This document shows positions 50,752 through 56,139 of a stretch of DNA of 56,139 bases, one piece after another. The notes beneath the pieces are model-generated. The model was given only the letters and a program-made list of their open reading frames with translations, was not told the DNA's origin and made no database searches. Position 1 is the stretch's first letter; each line of letters starts with the position of its first letter. The stretch comes from Bacteroidales bacterium (GTDB lineage Bacteria > Bacteroidota > Bacteroidia > Bacteroidales > UBA932), in the NCBI GenBank assembly GCA_023227835.1, contig JALOCI010000016.1:1-56139 (forward strand). The letters are read 5' to 3'. The translations under genes and the position numbers were made by a program.

Positions 50752-53700
50752 TTATATGTGCGATATATAGCACTCTTTCCATCCGGCATCATGAAGCAGC
50801 TTCACAAAATCGGAGGCTGCTTTTATGTTTTTGAACAAACCTGTTGAGTAATGATATAATCCATCACTCTCTTTGGTCTCTTCAATTTCAAGATTATTGA
50901 TGGTTTTTAACAAAGTACAGAATATCTCTGTTTTATCTAGCTTTCTGGTGGTTGCTATCAGCTGAATCTTATATCTGTGTGCTCCGTGCTCTATTTTTAT
51001 TCCTTTTAGATCTTTTGGATCCCCGGCAGTAATGAAACAGTCTTTCCACCCTTTTTGGCGAATCTTCATCATAAACTTTTCAGCATCTGTTGCAGATTTG
51101 TACCAACCTGTACAATACCTATAAAAACCGTCGTTTCCTTTAATTTCTTCAATTTTTATCTCAGGGATGGCTGAAGTTATATTTCTAAATACTGTATGCA
51201 TATTTACCTTTGTTCTGGACGCAAGAAGCTGAATCCTTAAATCATCATTAAACGCTTCTGTTTTTTGAACAGAATCCTTGGCAATAACATTCGGCTGAAG
51301 AGCAATACCTGCATCAGGAGCTGAAATTGTATCCGTTTCCGGATGAATATCCTCCTCTTTAATGTTCTTCGTTAGTATGAATTCAAGATTGTCAACAATG
51401 TCTCCATCTATAAGAGGCTTAATTTCAAAATGTATATCTTTTGATGCTGTCATTCCAACCTTTTCCATCTGAAGCGGATCTATCTGAGCGTAGTATTTTC
51501 CGGGATTCAGCCCTAGAAAACTGAAATACCCGTCAGCCTCGCTCAGAGTACTCTTGACCAGAGTTGAGTCACTCCTGTGGAAGTTAATTATAATCCTGCC
51601 CTGACCTGATTTGCCGTTTTTTCCTGACAGATAAACCATTCCTGAAGCCTCTCCCATAACGGAGACAGGTATGTCGATTCTTCTGAACATATTCGGTTCA
51701 ATAACTATGTTCATGCTTTTGTGCTTTATTTGCCAGGCTATATTGTCAAAATTTACTCCGTCTACAGTTAAGATGTGATTTGCATAAGGTTCCAGATCAA
51801 AGACTCTTACAATGGTATCTCTGTCGTCACTTTCGATTCTTCCTCCGCTTATATGTGCCTGTAATCCTGAAATTTTCGGTTCACCTTTATCTTTAATCCC
51901 ATTACAGTTGATATCAAGGAATGGTATAAGTGTAAGTCCACCGTTTCCAACAGTTGAACGACTGCTTCCTGAAATATAACCTGACCGGGCATCAAAAATA
52001 ATACTTCCGGTTGCTGATTCTGTAACAGTAGTTTTACCTGCGTTCCTTCTTGCATTAATTCCGCTCTGGGCAAAAGAGAAATCGTACCTGAATCCCAACT
52101 CGATGCTGGAACTCTTGTTATTAAAATTATTTTCATAAGAAAGATTCAGGTAACCTTTCTTAAATAATTTCTTTTCAATTCCACATTTTGCGTTTTCAAA
52201 TTTTCCGCTGCTGTAGTTATAAAGGGCTTGAGGTGTCAAAATAAAGGATCCAGGCAACCTTGTTGAAAATGACATGTTGCTGTAAACTCTCGGATTACTC
52301 TCTCCATATAGCTGAGCTCCCGTGGTAAGGTTTGCATTGAAGCCGAGAATTGTCCCGGTAAAAATAAGTTCTGCGCTAGTAAACTTAGATGTCTCAGTAA
52401 GAGACTGGTTAAGCGAGAGCCTGGTATAGAAAGAGGTTTTCTTAAGCCTTATGGGCATAGAGAGAAGTAATTTCCGCTCTTCAGTATAATTTGTCGTAAT
52501 TGATGTTTGTCCTTTATTGTACTTGATATAGTTCAATTCAAACTGAAGATCGGACTTTAACTTCCAGTTCAATAAGCCGCTGAAATTTGTGCCATGATTG
52601 TACACCCCGGTCAAAAGCAGGTTTGGAGCAATCTTTATGGATGCTTTTGCAAAAGGTATATATTTCAATGAATCAAGGGAAGACAAGTACTCAACACCAC
52701 CCCCGACTGTCATGAATTTTGAGACTCCATAATCAAAGTTTGTCTTAGAAAAAAGACTTCCTGCAGAGTCTTCAACCATACCGGCAGAGATGTTGTATTC
52801 AAATCTGCCTTTTGGCAAGAAATTAAAAGGTATTTCAATGTTTTTCTCCTGTGATCTCTCCTCTCCCCATGGGCCGTAAAACTGTAGCTTAACATCAGTG
52901 CTGCCATATATAAGCGGTACGTCAAACGTGTAGAATCCGGAGGCATCAGCTTTTTTGTAATCAACCAGAACATTGTTCACGTATAGTTCCACCATCCAGC
53001 CCGGTTCGGTAACATCACTCAGTGTATATGTACCGAACGATCTTCTGTATGTAGTAGGAGTGTTGGTAATTTTCCCCCCAACAACAGGAGAGGTGAGTGT
53101 AGATATACTTTCAGACTGAATTTTTCCAAGAATAACCTGAGTTAAACCCTTAAAGTCATTATTTGCGTAACGCCACTGATAGTACTGTTTTTTCAGGGAG
53201 AAAGGAGAATCTGTCTCATAGTTCAGCAAGATATCTGTCTCTCCTCCGGCTACAACTGCCCCGATATCCAGTGCAAGTCGCGAATTAACAGCTCCACCGC
53301 TCTCTTGAGTGGAATTAAGAGTCCAGTCGGCATTACCGAAATTAAAAACAGGATATTTTCTCTTTATAATTGTGTCTGCATCAACAACTCCCTTTATCTG
53401 ATTAATGCTCTTGCGCATTTGCTCCTGTCTCATCTCCCTTATAATTGGGAGTTCAATTTTTGTGTTAAGCGTAACAGAAAGGGCTCGAAAATTAAAAATA
53501 CAATCCAGTCCAAAGATTTCACCGAAATAGTTTGATTTAAGATACAGACCGGTCTCTGTTCTTACGAGATCCCCCTCCCTAAGGTCGTATTCCTTTTTCT
53601 GGTAAACTATTTGATTTTTTGTGCGGTCTATATTGTATGTCGCTTCTTCTGATATAAAAAAACCTGAAAAGGAGTTGAACCCAGAATCAGTATTGTATTT

Positions 53701-53949
53701 AATCCTAAGGAAATTAAAAAGATCATTCAGACACAGATAAAGAGTCTCATCCTTTACAAGGGCACCTATGTCCGCTCCTCCTATCCTGGGAACACTAAGA
53801 GATACGGCAATCTCCTCATATTCCCTGTTTTCCTGGCTAACGGCGTTGTTGGAAAACAATAATGAAAAGGTTGTAAGCAATGTAAATAAAACAGAGAAAC
53901 CTATTTTTTTTGATTTGCAGTTTAATCCGGTTCTCTTGTCCGTTTGCAT
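50752..53949 (-). CDS. usher-like outer-membrane protein with tandem C-terminal SPOR-like domains
   Basis: A 1065-residue exported protein. After the signal peptide come an N-terminal domain (about 45-170), then a long barrel-like region (about 200-640). This is interrupted by a plug-like immunoglobulin segment (about 313-380: EPGWMVELYVNNVLVDYKKA in part, FYGPWGEERSQE, LPKGRFEYNISAG), the arrangement of chaperone-usher ushers. Next follow an SdrD/CNA-B-like segment (FLDINCNGIKDKGEPKISG, about 675-740) and a carboxypeptidase-regulatory-like segment (about 770-850). Two SPOR-like repeats end it (about 903-976 and 991-1065, each IQLLAS/IQLIAT...Y-STGLF...GW-ECYI). SPOR domains bind denuded peptidoglycan. 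That tail is not usual in ushers. Confidence 0.75.
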   Translation of the reverse strand: MQTDKRTGLNCKSKKIGFSVLFTLLTTFSLLFSNNAVSQENREYEEIAVSLSVPRIGGADIGALVKDETLYLCLNDLFNFLRIKYNTDSGFNSFSGFFISEEATYNIDRTKNQIVYQKKEYDLREGDLVRTETGLYLKSNYFGEIFGLDCIFNFRALSVTLNTKIELPIIREMRQEQMRKSINQIKGVVDADTIIKRKYPVFNFGNADWTLNSTQESGGAVNSRLALDIGAVVAGGETDILLNYETDSPFSLKKQYYQWRYANNDFKGLTQVILGKIQSESISTLTSPVVGGKITNTPTTYRRSFGTYTLSDVTEPGWMVELYVNNVLVDYKKADASGFYTFDVPLIYGSTDVKLQFYGPWGEERSQEKNIEIPFNFLPKGRFEYNISAGMVEDSAGSLFSKTNFDYGVSKFMTVGGGVEYLSSLDSLKYIPFAKASIKIAPNLLLTGVYNHGTNFSGLLNWKLKSDLQFELNYIKYNKGQTSITTNYTEERKLLLSMPIRLKKTSFYTRLSLNQSLTETSKFTSAELIFTGTILGFNANLTTGAQLYGESNPRVYSNMSFSTRLPGSFILTPQALYNYSSGKFENAKCGIEKKLFKKGYLNLSYENNFNNKSSSIELGFRYDFSFAQSGINARRNAGKTTVTESATGSIIFDARSGYISGSSRSTVGNGGLTLIPFLDINCNGIKDKGEPKISGLQAHISGGRIESDDRDTIVRVFDLEPYANHILTVDGVNFDNIAWQIKHKSMNIVIEPNMFRRIDIPVSVMGEASGMVYLSGKNGKSGQGRIIINFHRSDSTLVKSTLSEADGYFSFLGLNPGKYYAQIDPLQMEKVGMTASKDIHFEIKPLIDGDIVDNLEFILTKNIKEEDIHPETDTISAPDAGIALQPNVIAKDSVQKTEAFNDDLRIQLLASRTKVNMHTVFRNITSAIPEIKIEEIKGNDGFYRYCTGWYKSATDAEKFMMKIRQKGWKDCFITAGDPKDLKGIKIEHGAHRYKIQLIATTRKLDKTEIFCTLLKTINNLEIEETKESDGLYHYSTGLFKNIKAASDFVKLLHDAGWKECYISHI

Positions 53950-53953
53950 GTTA

Positions 53954-54430
53954 CTAATAATAATGGGCTGTTATTGTGAAACTTCCCGAATAATTGCCCG
54001 GAGGATTTGCAGTTACAGATCCAACATAGAGAGTGCCTCCCATATACAAAGTTACCGGGTATCTCTGAGTTACACTCCATCCGTAATTACTGCCGTTTGT
54101 GTTTAGGTAAAGTGTCATACTTCCTCCGCCGGTTCTTGTCATTGTTACAGGGCTTTGGATAGATAAACTGTAAATATAGTATGTTCTGTTTCTTCTCGTG
54201 GTGCTCATAGTGAAAGAGCATTCATTATATGCAGAAGGGAAAAGTATTACACTACCTGTACTGGATCTAACACCGTCGTCACTGATAGTTACAGTGCCAC
54301 CTGAGCCAACAGGGTATAATGAACCAAAATTTAAGCCCTGATCTATTCTTAAAGTCACCTGAGCATTGAGAGGCATGGTATATATAACAATAGAAAGCAG
54401 AGCTAGTATATATGGACACTTTTTGTTCAT
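53954..54430 (-). CDS. DUF4402-family pilin-like protein
   Basis: A 158-residue exported protein (signal peptide ending near PLNAQ). The mature part is all-beta and has the DUF4402 hallmarks: LNFGSLYPVGSGGTVTISDDGVRSSTGSV in part (LNFGSLYP, TISDDGVRS), a middle strand set and the end VGSVTANPPGNYSGSFTITAHYY. The closing G-x-Y-x-G-x-F-x-I-T pattern resembles the donor-strand region of fimbrial subunits. It starts four bases from the usher gene and 36 bases after the chaperone gene. Minor or tip subunit is a guess. Confidence 0.78.
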   Translation of the reverse strand: MNKKCPYILALLSIVIYTMPLNAQVTLRIDQGLNFGSLYPVGSGGTVTISDDGVRSSTGSVILFPSAYNECSFTMSTTRRNRTYYIYSLSIQSPVTMTRTGGGSMTLYLNTNGSNYGWSVTQRYPVTLYMGGTLYVGSVTANPPGNYSGSFTITAHYY

Positions 54431-54465
54431 TATTATGCTTTTATAAATCTTAGCAGATAAGTGAT

Positions 54466-55344
54466 TTATTTAATGGTTAATTCGGCCTCGGCGTATTTTT
54501 CGGGACGGGTATCTGACTGCGAAGAGTAGGTAACTCTAATCTTACCGGTCTTAAAATCCACCTTGGCGGAGTTATCAAGATCAAGCTTGAATCTTCTGAT
54601 GGAATTCGGTGTATATACAGCGATACCATTAACAATGCCTACTGTGGACTCTTTACCGGACGGAGAAATGTATGTCACTCGCAGATCTCCGTAAACTGAC
54701 ATATTTCCAGTCCTGTTGAAAACCATTGACAATCTGTTAGTAGAGTCATTGATCATCTCTAATTTCAAGTCGGAAACGGATACTTTTGTGTCAGATTGTC
54801 CAATCCTGATAATAACCGGAATGGTAATTCCAAAAATAGGGACAAGCCTTATACTTAAAGCTGTAGTATCACGATTGGGGTCTTCCTCTCCAAGGGCTAA
54901 CTCTTTTGGTACAGCTCTGAAATATACATGTGACCGATATTCTCCGGGAGCAAGACCGGAAGTGTTCGTTACCTGCATTTTCACCACCTGTGATTCATTA
55001 GGAGCAAGAGTGACTGTTCTTGGGAAAAAACGGATATATTTGTCTGCAAAATTTTGTCCTGGATCAGGTTCGGTAATCTCTTCGAAGGCCCCATCATCGG
55101 TCATTCTGTATTGAACAATTGAAACATTGTATTTAGAGGTGTCCTGGCCCGTGTTTGCCAGGTTCAGTTCCATAACTCTTCTTGTCCCGTCAAAAACAAC
55201 GCGCCTTGGAGTAATCAAGAGGTTTCCCTGGGCGGTTGCTTCCGAAAAGTTCAGAAGTGAGAAGAGGGATAATGCTAATAAAAACAAACAAGATATTGAT
55301 TTCTTACCATTGTTTGACTTATTGTAAATGACAGAATTAAACAT
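54466..55344 (-). CDS. PapD-like periplasmic fimbrial chaperone
   Basis: A 292-residue exported protein with a long n-region before its signal sequence (hydrophobic residues 17-34). The mature part has two immunoglobulin-like domains. The first reads LLITPRRVVFDGTRRVMELNLANTG in part, then YIRFFPRTVTLAPNESQVVKMQVTN in part (PRTVTLAPNESQVVKM) and APGEYRSHVYFRAVP, the pattern of the G1 strand and following loop of PapD-family chaperones. The second domain (about 190-292) is less conserved. Lying between pilin-like genes and an usher-like gene, it should hold subunits in the periplasm for delivery. Confidence 0.82.
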   Translation of the reverse strand: MFNSVIYNKSNNGKKSISCLFLLALSLFSLLNFSEATAQGNLLITPRRVVFDGTRRVMELNLANTGQDTSKYNVSIVQYRMTDDGAFEEITEPDPGQNFADKYIRFFPRTVTLAPNESQVVKMQVTNTSGLAPGEYRSHVYFRAVPKELALGEEDPNRDTTALSIRLVPIFGITIPVIIRIGQSDTKVSVSDLKLEMINDSTNRLSMVFNRTGNMSVYGDLRVTYISPSGKESTVGIVNGIAVYTPNSIRRFKLDLDNSAKVDFKTGKIRVTYSSQSDTRPEKYAEAELTIK

Positions 55345-55376
55345 TTTCAGGGGTTTTAAATTTTCAAAAATTAATC

Positions 55377-55384
55377 CAAATATA
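55377..55384 (-). promoter_or_regulatory. possible internal -7 box TATATTTG before the chaperone gene
   Basis: Perfect TAnnTTTG on the minus strand, 33 bases before the chaperone ATG at 55344. No -33 element is evident, and the region is very AT-rich, so it may be chance. If real it would allow chaperone and usher to be made apart from the major pilin. Confidence 0.35.
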
Positions 55385-55415
55385 ACAAAATTGTAAGAAA
55401 TGTTATTACTATAGA

Positions 55416-55937
55416 TTAATTATAAGAGAATGTAATTGTATAGGTTCCTGAATAGATACCAACCGGATTTTTTTCTATGTCACCAACCTTAAGGGTTGCT
55501 CCAACGTTTACAGAGAGTAGGCCGTTATTAAGCACTCCTGTTCCTATGCCTGCTTCTGGGTAAGATTTCCAGTCATAGACCTCAAGAGTTTTTCCATTTG
55601 TGCTATTTGTCAGCAACGCTGATGTTGCCGGGAGGGCTATTGTTACAGCAGCCTCGTTTTGTCCCGTAAGAACAAAAGTTGCCGGGTTATAAGAACCTCC
55701 GCTCAGAGCTACAGAACCTGTTGCAGACCTTACCCCGTCCGGAGTCAGGATTATTTCGCCTCCATTTGTTTCGGGGGAGAATCTGCCGAAGTTGAGAGTT
55801 GAATTCTCGGTAGCAGTGAGAGCCTTAATAATCTCAGCAGATGCATGCGCTATTATGCTGACTTGCGCTTTTGCTGACGAAGCTGATATTGAGGACATAA
55901 TAGCCACAAAAGGTATTATGTAAAAACTTTTTCTCAT
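55416..55937 (-). CDS. DUF4402-family pilin-like protein
   Basis: A 173-residue exported protein (signal peptide ending near SAKAQ). The mature part carries the DUF4402 pattern: STLNFGRFSPETNGGEIILT in part, TPDGVRSATGSVALSGGSYNPATFVLTG in part, VGATLKVGDIEKNPVGIYSG and the terminal TYTITFSYN. This pattern matches the 54.0 kb and right-edge genes, so the three are paralogues. It lies 72 bases before the chaperone gene and 75 bases after the previous subunit gene, from which it is separated by a strong hairpin. Confidence 0.82.
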   Translation of the reverse strand: MRKSFYIIPFVAIMSSISASSAKAQVSIIAHASAEIIKALTATENSTLNFGRFSPETNGGEIILTPDGVRSATGSVALSGGSYNPATFVLTGQNEAAVTIALPATSALLTNSTNGKTLEVYDWKSYPEAGIGTGVLNNGLLSVNVGATLKVGDIEKNPVGIYSGTYTITFSYN

Positions 55938-55956
55938 AATGTGGTTGTTTTGCCAA

Positions 55957-55994
55957 ATCAGGAAACGTTGCTTGAAGAAGCAGCGTTTCCTGAT
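55957..55994. other. 17-base-pair intergenic hairpin between pilin-like genes
   Basis: ATCAGGAAACGTTGCTT (55957-55973) pairs with AAGCAGCGTTTCCTGAT (55978-55994), with one G-T pair and loop GAAG. It is not followed by a T run on the minus strand. It could stabilise the upstream pilin mRNA or partly end transcription, giving unequal subunit amounts. Confidence 0.65.
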
Positions 55995-56012
55995 ATTAGT
56001 ATAAGGTTCCGA

Positions 56013-56139
56013 TTACTCGTAGTTAACGGTAATCTTAAGGTCGGTGGTGTTTGTATATGTTCCTGCAACTGTGTTCGCCGGTATTGCAAGTGTGCCTCCA
56101 ACAAGAATCACACTTGAACCTCCTGTTAGTACATTTCCT
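56013..56139 (-). CDS. DUF4402-family pilin-like protein, cut by the window edge
   Basis: Only the last 42 codons are in the window. The visible end reads VGGTLAIPANTVAGTYTNTT then DLKITVNYE and stop (TAA at 56015-56013). It shares with the two complete paralogues the pattern G-x-L-x-(I/V)...N-x-(A/G)-x-Y-(S/T)...(I/V)T. It is upstream of the other subunit genes, so it may be the first and major subunit. Start, signal peptide and promoter lie beyond the edge. Confidence 0.75.
   Translation of the reverse strand, partial: GNVLTGGSSVILVGGTLAIPANTVAGTYTNTTDLKITVNYE

Noticed and set aside
1..56139. Sigma-54 (-24/-12) promoters as targets of the NtrC-type regulator
   Set aside because: Scanning by eye for TGGCAC-N5-TTGC-like sites found only partial matches inside genes.
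1..56139. Mobile elements, prophage, integration sites, rRNA genes, defence systems
   Set aside because: No transposase, integrase, phage structural, restriction or Cas-like protein, and no rRNA sequence, could be recognised.

Overview
The window looks like a chromosomal segment of an anaerobic or microaerobic member of Bacteroidota, probably order Bacteroidales. The evidence is the repeated TAnnTTTG promoter box (often with a TTTG about 19-21 bases upstream), the scarcity of Shine-Dalgarno sites, and family content typical of the phylum (DUF2723, DUF4271, DUF4402, GlsF/OlsF-like acyltransferase, ResB-CcsA cytochrome c maturation, NrfHA). No insertion sequence, integrase, phage gene, rRNA or CRISPR array was seen. 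Coding density is very high, and many genes overlap by 1-50 bases.

Layout. 0-3.5 kb: groSL (minus), tadA, a YqaA-type membrane protein and two tandem tRNA-Gln genes. 3.4-7 kb (minus): a GT4 glycosyltransferase, a NAGPA-domain exported protein and a Na/Pi cotransporter. 7-10.7 kb: a large outer-membrane metallopeptidase-propeller-barrel protein and a frameshifted pnuC. 10.6-16.7 kb: uvrC, a fused aminolipid acyltransferase, and the minus operon SUI1-DUF4271-hemD-rnpA-yidD. 16.8-23.6 kb: a DUF2723 membrane protein, then rdgB-recO-GH3-LuxE (minus). 23.6-30.6 kb: a plus-strand run of an S41 protease, comF, cdaA (c-di-AMP synthesis), mutS2 with an internal tandem repeat, a lipoprotein and a PHP phosphatase. 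31-36.6 kb: a C69 dipeptidase and nrfH-nrfA-resB-ccsA (ammonifying nitrite reduction plus heme attachment).

36.6-43.2 kb holds a complete histidine operon, hisG-D-[C-B fusion]-H-A-F-IE. It is preceded by a textbook attenuator: a 26-residue leader peptide with seven His codons in eight, an antiterminator and a terminator. The HisB part is only the dehydratase, so histidinol-phosphate phosphatase must come from elsewhere. The PHP protein at 29.8 kb is the obvious candidate.

43.3-46.8 kb is the most striking metabolic module. It encodes a bona fide DsrC (both C-terminal redox cysteines), a DsrM/TmcC-like membrane subunit, a DsrK/HdrD/TmcB-like iron-sulfur subunit and a cysteine-desulfurase-family enzyme, with its own promoter and a strong terminator. 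No dsrAB is present, which suggests a sulfur-relay or thiol-disulfide electron pathway independent of sulfite reductase.

46.9-50.7 kb carries a UDP-xylose-synthase-type decarboxylase followed by a REC-histidine kinase, an HPt protein and a sigma-54 activator. 50.7-56.1 kb (minus) encodes a chaperone-usher-like pilus cluster: at least three DUF4402 pilin-like proteins (one cut by the window edge), a PapD-like chaperone and an usher-like outer-membrane protein whose C-terminus ends in two SPOR-like domains. The pilus cluster, the DsrC module and the his attenuator with its HisC-HisB fusion are the main reasons to look again at this window.
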